Below are positions 48,446 through 58,141 of a DNA stretch of 64,000 nt, one piece after another. Within the stretch, counting starts at the first letter, position 1; each line of letters starts with the position of its first letter. The DNA comes from JACRDG01 sp963760985 (GTDB lineage Bacteria; Desulfobacterota; Desulfomonilia; Desulfomonilales; Desulfomonilaceae), in assembly GCA_963760985.1 (NCBI GenBank), contig CAVXFM010000012.1, positions 1-64,000 on the forward strand, written 5' to 3'. The notes under the pieces are model-generated. The model saw only the letters and a program-made list of their open reading frames with translations, searched no databases and was not told the DNA's origin. Position numbers and translations under genes: made by a program.

Positions 48446-51400
48446 GTGGAAAAGGAACAGGTTGAAGGACAGATGGGCAAGAGTTTCCGCGAAAGCAATT
48501 TCGGAGACGTCATGGTGGTGGGTGGTGGCATCAGCGGCATTCAAGCCTCTCTTGATCTTGCCATTGCCGGGTTCAAGGTGTACCTCGTTGAAAAAGGGCC
48601 AAGCATTGGCGGGCATATGGCGCAGCTGGACAAGACCTTTCCGACCAATGACTGCTCCATGTGAATACTCGCACCCAAGCTGGTCGAGGTCGGCCGGCAC
48701 CCGAATATAGAGGTCCTCACTTATACTGAAGTGAACAGTGTTGAAGGGGAGACGGGAAACTTCAAGGTAAGCCTGACCAAGAAGCCGAGGTATATTCTTG
48801 AAGAAAAATGCACGGGTTGTACCACGTGTGTGGAATATTGCCCTGCGAAATATCCTGACCAGTACAATCAGGAAATATCGGAAAATAAAGCCGTACATAT
48901 CTACTTCGCTCAGGCAATTCCTCTTATTGCCTATATTGATGAAAGCTGTCTCTACCTGAAAGAGAAAAAGTGTCGTATTTGCGAGGCAGTGTGCAAGAAT
49001 AGCGCAATAAACTTAAATCAGGTTGCGGAAAAAAAGGAAATACAGGTAGGCGCGATCGTTCTGTCTGCAGGCCTTGAGCCGTTCGATCCAAAGGTCACGA
49101 AGGAGTATCACTACGGAGAGTTCGCGAACGTAGTAACCAGCATGGACTACGAGCGGCTGTTGTCCTCCACGGGACCTTACCAAGGAGAGATACTGCGCGC
49201 TTCCGACCTGAAGCACCCTCATAAAGTGGCCTGGATCCAATGCGTGGGCTCCAGACGGGTGACTGAGGGCGAAAACAGCTATTGTTCGGCTGTATGCTGT
49301 ACGTACGCCCAGAAGCAGGTGATTCTGACCAAAGATCATGACGCGGACGCGGAGTGACCATATTCCACAACGATATCCGGTCCTACGGGAAGGATTTTGA
49401 GAGATACTTTGAGCGGACAGAGAACCTTCCAGGCGTGCGATTTATCAGAAGCTACACCTCGATCGTGAGAGAGGATCCGGAAACCAAGAATGTCACTCTG
49501 CGATATTCTACCTATGAAGACGGGGTACGAGAGGAAGAGTTCGACATGGTGGTGTTGTCTGTGGGATTGAATCCTCCTGCTGAGGTGAAGTCCCTGGCAA
49601 CCAAATTCGGCATCGAACTCAATCCTCATGATTTTTGCAAGATCGACACGGTAAACCCCATGTCTACAAGCAGGCCGGGGATTTTTGTCAGCGGAGGCTT
49701 CCAGGGTCCTGTTGACATCCCGGAGTCGGTCTTCAGCGCGAGCGGAGCGGGTTCCCAAATTGGTGAGCTCCTTGACTACAGGCGAGGGAATCTTGCCAAG
49801 GAAAGGATATATCCGGCTGAAAGAGATGTCTTCAAGGAAGAGCCGAGGATCGGGGTCTTTGTATGTCATTGTGGGGCTAATATCGGAAGGATAGTCAATG
49901 TTCCTGACACGGTCGAGTACCTGCAAGACGCTCCCGAACGTGGTCCATGCACAGGAACAGCTCTTTTCCTGTGCGACGAACTCGGCCAAAGAAATAACCG
50001 ACATGACGAGGGAAAAGGGGCTCAATCGGGTGATTGTAGCTGCCTGCAGCCCCAGGACCCTTGAACCGCTCTTCAGGGACACCGTGCGGGAGGCGGGAAT
50101 TAATCAGTATTACTTCCAAATGGCGAATATCAGGGAACACAACTCCTGGGTCCACTCCAAGGAACCGGAGGAGGCTACTCAGAAAGCCAAGGATATCATA
50201 AGGATGTCGGTAGCACGAGCCTACCGGTTGGAGCCGTTACAGGAATTTGACCTGCCGGTCGATAAGGCAGCGCTGGTGGTCGGCGGAGGCGTAGCCGGCA
50301 TGACGTGTGCTCTCTCCATTGCCAACCAGGGGCACGAGGTGCACCTGGTGGAAAAGAGTTCGGAACTTGGGGGTATCGCACGAAAAATTCATTCTACGCT
50401 GGACGGACTGGATGTGCAGGAGTACCTGCGCGACCTTATAGCAAAGGTATATCGACATCGTTTGATACATGTGTACCATGATGCGACAATCACGGATGCT
50501 ACAGGTTACGTGGGCAATTTCGTGACGTCGGTGAAGTCTGAAAGAGGAATCGCCGAGATAAAGCACGGCGCCGCGATTCTTGCGATAGGTGCTGACGTCT
50601 ATAAGCCTACCGAATACCTCTATGGCGAAGATGACAGGGTCATGACCCATGTCGAGTTGGAGGAGAGGATCGCCAAAGCGGACGAGAAGATAGTTGACGC
50701 GAAAAGTGTCGTGATGATCCAATGTGTAGGCTGCCGAAACGAAGAAAGAAACTACTGCAGCCGGTTGTGCTGTAGTGAGTCTGTAAAGAACGCATTGAGA
50801 CTGAAGGAGATAAATCCCGAGATAGACATTTACATTCTGTTTCGGGACGTAAGAACCTATGGGTTCAACGAGGATTACTACCGTGAGGCGTCAAACAAGG
50901 ACATAAAGTTCATCCGGTACGAACCGCAGGATCCGCCCCTGGTGGAAGCCGGCGAGTCGGACGAGGGACGTCCTGTACTCAAGGTTACGGTGACTGATTT
51001 TGTGTTAGGGAAAAAACTTGAACTGGATGCCGATATTGTTGCGTTGGCTGCCGCGGTGATTCCCTCCGAGTCTACGAAGGACGTTGCCGGGTTATTCAAG
51101 GTAACGTTGAGCCCTGATGGCTTCTTTAAAGAAGCCCATGTGAAATTAAGGCCTGTTGAGTTTGGCACAGACGGCGTGTATCTCTGTGGGCTGGCTCATT
51201 ATCCCAAGTTTATACAGGAAACGATCAACCAGGCTTATGGAGCTGCCGGCCGCGTTCTTACGCTTCTCTCACATGATATCGTCGTAGCATCCGGCTCGGT
51301 GTGTCAGGTGGATGAGAAGAAATGTATAGGATGTGGGGCATGTGTTTCCGTCTGTAGGTACGGGGCCATAGAACTCCGCGATGCAAAGAAAGCGAAGAAG

Positions 51401-51574
51401 GCAACGGTCAATCCTGTGCTGTGTAAAGGAGACGGTCTGTGCAACGCCAAGTGTCCGACAGGGGCTATACAACTGAAGCACTACACCGATGAAGAACTCC
51501 TGAGCGAAATCGATGCCGCGTTTCCCAAGGAAGAGGTCATACAGTCACTGGATCAAGCGGTGGGAGATGTGTAG
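48446..51574 (+). CDS. bamE: BamE, HdrA-like flavoprotein with probable selenocysteine (two compensating frame breaks)
   Basis: About 1043 codons, GTG start. The N-terminal FAD-binding motif is VVGGGISGIQASLDLAIAG. At codon 73 an in-frame TGA (48662-48664) falls in TNDCSM-U-ILAPKL, where HdrA proteins normally have Cys. The frame continues cleanly beyond it, so TGA is read as selenocysteine. Ferredoxin motifs are CTGCTTCVEYC and CRICEAVC, then IQCVGSR and CCTYAQKQ. A frame break occurs near 49355 and the opposite break near 49930, so the frame is restored. A second HdrA-like half follows: VFVCHCGANIG, then AQEQLFSCATNSAKEI, a second FAD site VVGGGVAGMTCAL, and C-terminal CIGCGACVSVC and CNAKCP. 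BamE with BamF is proposed to split electrons (flavin bifurcation) and feed low-potential electrons to BamBC. Confidence 0.8.
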
Positions 51575-51768
51575 AAACATAAGGATGAATGAAGCCGGGA
51601 TTGTACTGAAACACTTGCGAACGACCATCATTGTCAATGGCGGTTCGGGATCAGTCGACCAAAGGGTCGGATCGTGACGACACGCGGTCAGAAAAACCCG
51701 GTCGTAAACTGGTACGCTGTTGCCGTCATTTCCCATGACGTTCATACACCACGTAGGAGAAAAGACGC

Positions 51769-52602
51769 ATGAGTGCAGGACTTAAGTTCAAACCGAAGGT
51801 CCTCGGTTTTGTGTGCCATTATTGAGCATACGGCGCAGCCGACTTAGCTGGAGTTTCCAGAAGTCAATATACCACTGAAATGAGACTTATTCGCGTCATG
51901 TGCTCGGGTCGTGTCGATCTGGCGCATGTATTCCGTGCTTTTTCAAACGGAACGGATGGTGTGTTCATTGGTGCCTGCCACTTGGATGAATGCAACTATA
52001 TTACTCACGGAAATTACCATGCCTTGACCATGGTGAGCCTGGCCAGGAAATTGCTGGAATACATCGGGCTGAACCCGGACAGACTCAGGATCGAATTCAT
52101 GTCCGGAGCTGAAGCCAACCTCTTTGTCGAGGGCGTGAATGGTTTTGTCAAGCAGACAAGAGAGCTAGGGCCCCTGGGTAATAGCGAGGGAATGGACACA
52201 AAAGAGGTACAGGCGAAACTTTCAGAAGTGACGAAGTTAATCCCATACATTAAGATAGTGTATGAGGAAAAGCTGTCGTCACGTCTGAGAACCTTGAAAG
52301 AATACGAAGAACTTTTCACGCGTGACGAGATAGCAGAGTTGTTTCGTGACGTGGTCTCGTACTATATCGATCCGGCCAAGTGCCAGGCCTGCTCGACTTG
52401 CCTGAAGAGATGCCCTGCAGAGGCGATTGTCGGCGCCAGGAACCAGATCCATGTGATTGATCAGGAGAAGTGCATCAAGTGCGGGACCTGTCTTGAGGTT
52501 TGCCCCCCTCGCTTTGACTCGGTGAGGAAAATCTCCGGCGAGCCGGTTCCACCTCCTATTCCTGAAGAAGCGAGAACTATAGCGAGAAAAGCCAAGGCGT
52601 GA
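51769..52602 (+). CDS. bamF: BamF, MvhD-like selenoprotein with C-terminal ferredoxin domain
   Basis: 277 residues if the TGA at 51823-51825 (codon 19) is read as selenocysteine. The sequence MSAGLKFKPKVLGFVCHY-U-AYGAADLAGVSRSQYT matches MvhD, which normally has CxxC at this place; here it is C16xxU19. The frame reopens without shift and goes on with MRLIRVMCSGRVDLAHVFRA, GVFIGACHLDECNYITHGN (further Fe-S cysteines) and a C-terminal two-cluster ferredoxin CQACSTCLKRCP and CIKCGTCLEVCP. MvhD passes electrons to HdrA-type subunits, matching a BamE-BamF pair. An ATG at 51880 would start after all the N-terminal motif. AGGAGA lies ten bases before the ATG at 51769. It is the last bam gene, since no bamG, H or I follows. 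Confidence 0.87.
51823..51860 (+). promoter_or_regulatory. Selenocysteine codon and candidate SECIS hairpin of bamF
   Basis: The TGA at 51823-51825 is followed, 22 bases on, by CTGGA-GTT-TCCAG (51848-51860), a 5-base perfect stem with a loop that starts with GT, at the distance expected for a bacterial SECIS. Outer pairing was not resolved. SelB and tRNA-Sec genes are not in the window. Confidence 0.55.
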
Positions 52603-53215
52603 CGTGGAACAGGATTCCCGGTTTGGTAAGCGTTTGTCGCGATGGCGGTAAGAAGGTGCCATCACGAGACCTGACCCACGACGTATTGCCAGCTGGGTTT
52701 CCTTGTACCATGGAAGGGAGAGTTTTTTGAAGAGGTGCTCCAGGGGGAACGACGTCAGCAATAATTGACCAGGAAAATGTTCGGCGGGTAAACGGCTCTG
52801 TCAAAGCATAGTAACCAGAGGCGTACAGCACGAAACGATGACCGAGCGGGAGATTGACCAAGAACAAGAGAGGCAGGACGGAACTCCTCAGGGTCAATTG
52901 CCAACTTCACGCGCAAGGCACTTATCTTGCTCCATATCGATCATCAGTACCACCCCTATGGTGTTCTCTCCTCCACGACCCGACCTGCCCATCTTCCACG
53001 TGCAGGAAATACTACCTGCAGTCTTTGTGTGAACTCCCATGACCTGGAGTGTCACAACGAACCATGAAAATGGCACCCTGTCCAGCGACCAGCGGAAGCT
53101 GGCAAGTGCCTGACGTTATTGGGGATGGGGGTTTGGGGGAAGGCCCTTCTTGAAAGAAGGGCCTTCCCCCAAAAATGCATTTTCATAGCAACGCATCAAG
53201 TTCAAAGCGGATTTT
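52603..53215. other. Intergenic region after the bam operon
   Basis: 613 bases between the convergent bamF and the outer-membrane protein gene. It holds the family-C repeat (53030-53186), whose palindrome could act as a two-way terminator, although T-runs are lacking. Frames of about 100 codons on the minus strand show no motif. Confidence 0.45.
53030..53186 (-). repeat. Family-C repeat with 36-base palindrome, copy 2 (inverted)
   Basis: The inverted complement of 18028-18184 with a few substitutions over 157 bases. The palindrome (GGGGGAAGGCCCTTCTT, GA, and its complement, at about 53136-53171) is fully conserved. The copies are 35 kb apart in opposite orientation. Confidence 0.75.
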
Positions 53216-54224
53216 TCAGAACGCCCATGAGGCAGACAGTCCTCCGGCAAGGATGTAGTTCGTATAACTGCCATTTGCTGAAGCTGAGTCGTAGAAAGGC
53301 GCCACTGGAACTCCGTGTTCCGTACCCTCAGCCTCGTATCCTTCTCTCCCCCGACCTCGGATTTGCAGCCAAGAGCCCTTGAACCAGAGGTTGCAGCCAA
53401 GATTGCCGCGAACGCGCATGTCATACTGCAGATCTCCTTCCAGCCAAAGACCGTTGGGTTTAAAGTCATACTCAGCATTTTCAAAACCAATGAAGGATGT
53501 TCCATGTTCCATAAAGACGAATAGAAAGCTGAAAGGAATTTTGACGTTGGCCCAGGCAACCGGACTGAAAAGCACCTTTCCTTGGTAATTCTGTCCGTCG
53601 AATTGGACCCCGAAATAAGGTATCCAGAGTTTCGTCAAAAAATTACTGGAATAACGATCGCCGTACGTGTCCCGGAGACGCTGAAGGTTTCCAAAGGGGT
53701 CAACGGGATCTTCGGGTTTCAAGGATAAATGTTCGAGCCGGATGCCGCCCAGAAGGGCAACATTCCCGCGGAGGTTGACCACTCCTCCGGCTCCAAGGGC
53801 CCACCATTCCAGGCCCGAGCCTCGCCATTCCACGGGAAGTGATCCTGCCGTATACGGTTTCTGAGAGCGTCTTCACCCCTACGCCCTTGCGGGCATTCCC
53901 CTCCGCGGTCAAGAATATCGAGAAAGCGTTACGCCGCGCGTCCACACATATCCCTCCGGTCCACACACCTGCATCCTGCAACTCAAGCTCCAAGGCGCTG
54001 GTTGACCAGAAGCCACGGTAAAGGTCAAATGCACCAAGGGGCATGGGCAGGTTCAGGTTGACCCCCATGTGCTGGTACCCGAATTTGGCCGATGTCGAGA
54101 CCTGAATGGTGCCATAGTCGGTGAGCCCTAATGAATGAAAACTCGGAAGCGATTGCCCGGTTGCCAATGCCGGCAGGCAAAGCATCGCCACCAAAGAAAC
54201 GAGGCTCAAACGCAGTCTCCCCAT
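53216..54224 (-). CDS. Probable outer-membrane beta-barrel protein (one frame break)
   Basis: About 336 residues in two frames (break near 53838: YGRITSRG then MEWRGSGLEWW). The start at 54224 gives a signal peptide MGRLRLSLVSLVAMLCLPAL ending ATGQS. The rest shows beta-barrel strands (FGYQHMGVNLNLPMPLGAF, WANVKIPFSFLFVFMEHG, LWLEGDLQYDMRVRGNL) and ends in Trp-Ala-Phe (GGLSASWAF), with a terminal aromatic as for BAM substrates. It is the last gene of a minus-strand series with the HlyD-type genes, so it could be the outer-membrane exit or an unrelated barrel. No family is recognised. Confidence 0.6.
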
Positions 54225-54482
54225 CCGCCACCACCCTCTCGCAAGGATCCGGGTCGCCGCATGAGAGTGCGGGGTCCCGGCACGCACATACGATGTGTCA
54301 CGTTTTGTCAACCAAGTGCTGGTTGTATAGCGCATTCGTCTTGAATTTGTCAAATTCGGAGCGGGCGACGCGAGGCAGTAGAATCTGCGTGCAGGAGACC
54401 GCCCTCTGCGGGGCCAGGTTACGCAAAAGCGAGGGGAGTGGTATGAGGAGCCTCCGGAAGCATCAGCGGTGTGGTTACATGG
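54225..54482. other. Intergenic region, no gene seen
   Basis: 258 bases between the outer-membrane gene and the GAF-HlyD gene. No motif was recognised. Confidence 0.35.
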
Positions 54483-55916
54483 TTACCAAAGGTGAAGCCA
54501 CGCTTGATTCCAACGCTCGGCCAGCCTATTGCTGAGCATGGTCCAAAGATTGTCTGTTCCCGTATTAATGCTTCCCACCCCTTTCATGCCGACCTTGATT
54601 CCGCGCGGGAATTGCCTGAATGTGGCTGTCACCTTGTACACGTTGCCGAAACGGGGTTGAACTTCCGACCGAGGAGCCACTTCCCGCACTACGAGCCGAT
54701 AGCCTTTTCGTGGGGCATTATTGAGGTAAAGAAAGGCTTCCTGGCCCTGAGACACCCTCATAATTCTCTCCTCGGGCACATAAATCTGCGTACACAATTG
54801 ACCGAGCTCCGCGATTTCGCAAAAGGGTTCCCCTGCTTCCAACCGTTTCCCTGAAAAGGTTTCCACGTCTTTTGAAACAATCACGCCCGCCACAGGAGCG
54901 GTTATGAGCAAGAACTGCCTCTGCCAGCGGAGATAATCGAGCTCCGCTTTGGCACTCTCCCTCTTGAGTTCCAGTTGACGGTTCTTCGCCAAGATGGATG
55001 GGTCGTCAATGGCTCTGCTTTTGAGGAGAGCCATTTCCTTGGTGAGCATTTCCCATTGTCTCCCTTCACGCCTAATCTTAAGGTCCAATTCCCGGTGGTC
55101 TAAGGATGCAAGTTTCTGGCCTTTTTTCACGAGGGAACCCTGACGCACACACACCGTATCGATCAGCCCGCTCAGCTTGCAAAACGCATACTGCCGGTCC
55201 CTGGGCGCAACCACGGCCTCACCGCCCACCCAAAAGGTGATCGGCATGAAGAAGAATATTGCAGCGAACACTATGATGGCCACGATCACCGCAGGGGCAT
55301 GCCGATGCCACAGCCTTCGTCGTGTCAAATCGTGCCCCGACCCCTGGCCGAGAAGTCTGGCAGTCCGGGGATTCCTCTGCATCAACCACCTGCCCGCCAA
55401 CGCGGCTCCAAACACCGGAGCGAGCTTGACCAGGGTCATTACGGCGTTTTTTTCCGGCACCGTGTCGCCAATCCACTCCATGAGCAGGTGCCCCAGGATG
55501 GATTGGCCATATTGCAGGGGTATGCAGCAAAGATACTTCCACCCGGCAAGCTCGGCATAGGATTGCAGAATGGTCAAAGCTTCCCGCGGGACGCCCTGGT
55601 CAAGGAACGAACCTGTCTCGCCGTCTGCGCTGAGCACCAGAGGCCGGTCCACGGAAGCAATGGCGCCCGCGAGCTCTGTCAGAGTGTCCTGAAGCCTTGA
55701 TTTTCCCTCCAACAGCGGCTGGAGAGTGGCTGACACGAATCGTGACTCCCCCGCGAGATGCACGATCAGGAAACAACGGTCAAATTCGACCAGAGACCTG
55801 AGGTCGTTGGTGAGAAGGAAATACAGTTCGTCCAATGATTCCACGGCCACGGCCCGCGATGACAGCTCCAGGGCCAGAGCGACCAGCCTTTCCTGTGCTA
55901 TGGATTCCGCGGTCAT
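54483..55916 (-). CDS. GAF-like domain / HlyD adaptor fusion protein
   Basis: 477 residues. Residues about 1-190 form a cytoplasmic GAF-like domain (LDELYFLLTNDLRSLVEFDR, CCIPLQYGQSILGHLLMEW). A single membrane helix follows at about 212-235 (AVIVAIIVFAAIFFFMPITF). The periplasmic part is a membrane-fusion (HlyD) adaptor: a lipoyl-like half (VVAPRDRQYAFCKLSGLI, VRQGSLVKKGQKLASLD), a coiled-coil hairpin (LKRESAKAELDYLRWQRQF), and a second half (ITAPVAGVIVSKDVETFSGK, VYVPEERIMRV-like). It sits directly downstream of the M50-HlyD gene. HlyD-type adaptors connect inner-membrane exporters to outer-membrane channels; the GAF part may sense a cytoplasmic ligand. Confidence 0.75.
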   Translation of the reverse strand: MTAESIAQERLVALALELSSRAVAVESLDELYFLLTNDLRSLVEFDRCFLIVHLAGESRFVSATLQPLLEGKSRLQDTLTELAGAIASVDRPLVLSADGETGSFLDQGVPREALTILQSYAELAGWKYLCCIPLQYGQSILGHLLMEWIGDTVPEKNAVMTLVKLAPVFGAALAGRWLMQRNPRTARLLGQGSGHDLTRRRLWHRHAPAVIVAIIVFAAIFFFMPITFWVGGEAVVAPRDRQYAFCKLSGLIDTVCVRQGSLVKKGQKLASLDHRELDLKIRREGRQWEMLTKEMALLKSRAIDDPSILAKNRQLELKRESAKAELDYLRWQRQFLLITAPVAGVIVSKDVETFSGKRLEAGEPFCEIAELGQLCTQIYVPEERIMRVSQGQEAFLYLNNAPRKGYRLVVREVAPRSEVQPRFGNVYKVTATFRQFPRGIKVGMKGVGSINTGTDNLWTMLSNRLAERWNQAWLHLW

Positions 55917-55982
55917 AGGCGCGTCCGATCATGAGACGTACACTGCGTGCTCATTTCAACCACTGCGTGCACGAGCAAAGTT

Positions 55983-58124
55983 TCACCACATCGACTCCCT
56001 GTTGAATGACTGCGCCAACTTATCCCACAACCATCGGCCGACACTCAGCCGAGGCGAGGCCACAGCCATCCTTCCTGTCATGCCGAGAGGTATTCCGGCT
56101 CGGCTGTTATCAAAGCTCGTAGAGCAATCAAACTGCGCTTCCAAAGGAGAGTCGGTCTGCCCCTGGCCTTTCACTTCAGTGGCCAGTTCGCCTCCCACTC
56201 GGCTCGAAAAAGGGGATTCGTTCAGGTCCTTTTCTGAGAATGGTTTGATGTCGCGAATGTGCCTGACCACGTCTCCTCGACCGTCGTGAAGAAGGATGCG
56301 GACTTCTTGTCCCACCCTCACCTGGTCGAGGTCTCTTTCCGGAATGAGACCGTGAATCGCACACTCCACAGGAGACTCGAGTTCGCCTACCACCACTCCT
56401 TCTCCTGGTTGGAATCCTTTCTTCATCTCCGGATTGAGCTTGGTTACCACGCCATCAAAGGGAGCAGTAATGCCTCCCTGTGCCTTGGCCAGTTGCTGCT
56501 TGATCCGTCGAATCTCATCCTCCACCTGGTACAACTCTATTTCTTTGCTCGGAATTTCGCCCCTGTGCTGATCGCTCAGGAGCATCAATCCCAGGTCTGT
56601 CTTGATGGTTTCGCGGTCAGCTCTCTTTTCCAAAAGTTTCAGGCGCAAAATCGAAGTATCCAAGGTGAACAACACTGCGCCTTTTTTCACCTTTGTGCCC
56701 TCGCGGATGTGAACTTCATCCACCCAGGTGTGCTGCGGAACCGTGAGTTTCTGTTTTCTGGCAGAATCGAGAAAGCATCGGTACACCGAGTTTCCCGGAA
56801 TGGGGAGAGCGAGCAGCGCTGCCATTACTAACACAAAGCCCGTGAGGGTCAAGACGCCACCAGCTCCCGGCCTGACCTGGGATCGTTGCCGGTAAAGACT
56901 GAGCATTCCTTTCACTGTCGGTCGCACCATGAACAGCCCCAAGGCCAGTGCAGCGAGCAAGATACCGAGTGTTTTGTCAAACCGGTAATATACTCCCACC
57001 GCAATACCCATGTACAGAAACATGCGATACAGGAAAGACAAGACTCCGTACGTGGCAAAAATAGCAGTTTCTTTCGCGTACCTGGCAGGATCGGGAACCG
57101 TCGACACACCGAGGAGGCGATTCATGAACAGGTATTTGAGATACGCGAGGGATTTCTGGTACAAGTTGGGCATGCCGAGCCAATCGGTCAGGAGAAAATA
57201 CCCGTCGAACTTGAGCAGAGGATTCCCGTTCACGAGGAGTGTAGACGCGAGAGAGATGCCCATCAGGTAAAAGGCTATGGAATTGAACACGCCGGGTTTG
57301 GAGAAATACCACACATATATGGCACCTATGCCCAGAACCAGTTCCGCGACAACCCCCGCTCCGCTGATAGCCATCCGCTGCCGGCGATCTGCGAGCTGCC
57401 ACGCGTCGGTAGTGTTGCAGAAAAGACATGGGAAAAATATGAGAAAGACGATTCCCATTTGAGGCACGTGCAAACCCAATCGCTTGGCCGTATATGCGTG
57501 GGCCAGTTCGTGAGTCAGCTTGGTGAGAGCGATGGTCAGCCAGAGATACAGCAAATTGCTTGTGTTGAAAAAGAACAGGAATTCTCTCTGCATCCGAGGC
57601 AAACCGGAAATGACCAGATAGATGGCGCCAAGCAAAGCCACCGCGACGATCGCTGCAGTCCAGCGGTTGCACAGGGCGCGGAACAAAGGAAGGGTTCTCT
57701 GAAGGAATCTGTCGGGATTTACCAGAGGGATGAAAAGGAAATACACGCTCGACAAACGCTGACCACGTTTCCACCGACTAATGCGGTCTTTCATGGCCTT
57801 CTGGTACGGGGCGCTGCCGAATTGCGTTCCCAGCAATAGACCGGTCTGAGCTGCCCGAGCAACGATCTGGTTGCGATCCTCGTCCGAGTAGTAATACCCT
57901 TGTGTCTTGAGACGCTCGTGCGCATCCTCAATGCTTACCGTGCCGTCAAGGTTCTCCAAAAAGCGGTGTTCGTATGCGGATACGCGAAAGTATTTTTCGG
58001 TTACCGGATCCTTCAGAAGGATTGTCTTGCGCCCTGTGCCATCCCTGTGAACGAACGCTTCCAAGTCAGGACGGAATTTGAGGTGTGCATGCATGGGTAA
58101 GCCAGTGGCGCGGATAGGCGGCAC
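55983..58124 (-). CDS. M50-type metalloprotease / HlyD fusion with N-terminal PqqD-like domain
   Basis: 713 residues (704 if the start is 58094). The N-terminal ~100 residues resemble a PqqD/winged-helix domain (KYFRVSAYEHRFLENLDG, SIEDAHERLKTQGYYY). A multi-helix membrane segment contains the M50 zinc motif HELAHAYTAKRLG and the later NPLLKFDGYFLLTDWLGMP (the D-G-Y pattern of YydH/site-2-protease-like peptidases). The C-terminal ~250 residues are a HlyD adaptor (HTWVDEVHIREGTKVKKGAV, ITAPFDGVVTKLNPEMKKG). Proteins of this build are found next to large secreted or surface proteins and are thought to take part in their export or maturation. It lies between two HlyD genes and downstream of the ELWxxDGT surface protein. 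Confidence 0.8.
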   Translation of the reverse strand: MPPIRATGLPMHAHLKFRPDLEAFVHRDGTGRKTILLKDPVTEKYFRVSAYEHRFLENLDGTVSIEDAHERLKTQGYYYSDEDRNQIVARAAQTGLLLGTQFGSAPYQKAMKDRISRWKRGQRLSSVYFLFIPLVNPDRFLQRTLPLFRALCNRWTAAIVAVALLGAIYLVISGLPRMQREFLFFFNTSNLLYLWLTIALTKLTHELAHAYTAKRLGLHVPQMGIVFLIFFPCLFCNTTDAWQLADRRQRMAISGAGVVAELVLGIGAIYVWYFSKPGVFNSIAFYLMGISLASTLLVNGNPLLKFDGYFLLTDWLGMPNLYQKSLAYLKYLFMNRLLGVSTVPDPARYAKETAIFATYGVLSFLYRMFLYMGIAVGVYYRFDKTLGILLAALALGLFMVRPTVKGMLSLYRQRSQVRPGAGGVLTLTGFVLVMAALLALPIPGNSVYRCFLDSARKQKLTVPQHTWVDEVHIREGTKVKKGAVLFTLDTSILRLKLLEKRADRETIKTDLGLMLLSDQHRGEIPSKEIELYQVEDEIRRIKQQLAKAQGGITAPFDGVVTKLNPEMKKGFQPGEGVVVGELESPVECAIHGLIPERDLDQVRVGQEVRILLHDGRGDVVRHIRDIKPFSEKDLNESPFSSRVGGELATEVKGQGQTDSPLEAQFDCSTSFDNSRAGIPLGMTGRMAVASPRLSVGRWLWDKLAQSFNRESMW

Positions 58125-58141
58125 TCAGGTTGCCGCACACG

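Noticed and set aside
49355..49357. A second selenocysteine in bamE at this TGA
   Set aside because: After it the conserved sequence (TIFHNDIRSYGKDF) is in another frame, and the original frame is restored only by the opposite shift near 49930. This is a frame break, not read-through.
56886..57839. 317-codon plus-strand frame
   Set aside because: Antisense to the membrane part of the M50-HlyD protein, and its composition (many His/Gln/Glu) is that of a complement of codon-biased membrane sequence.
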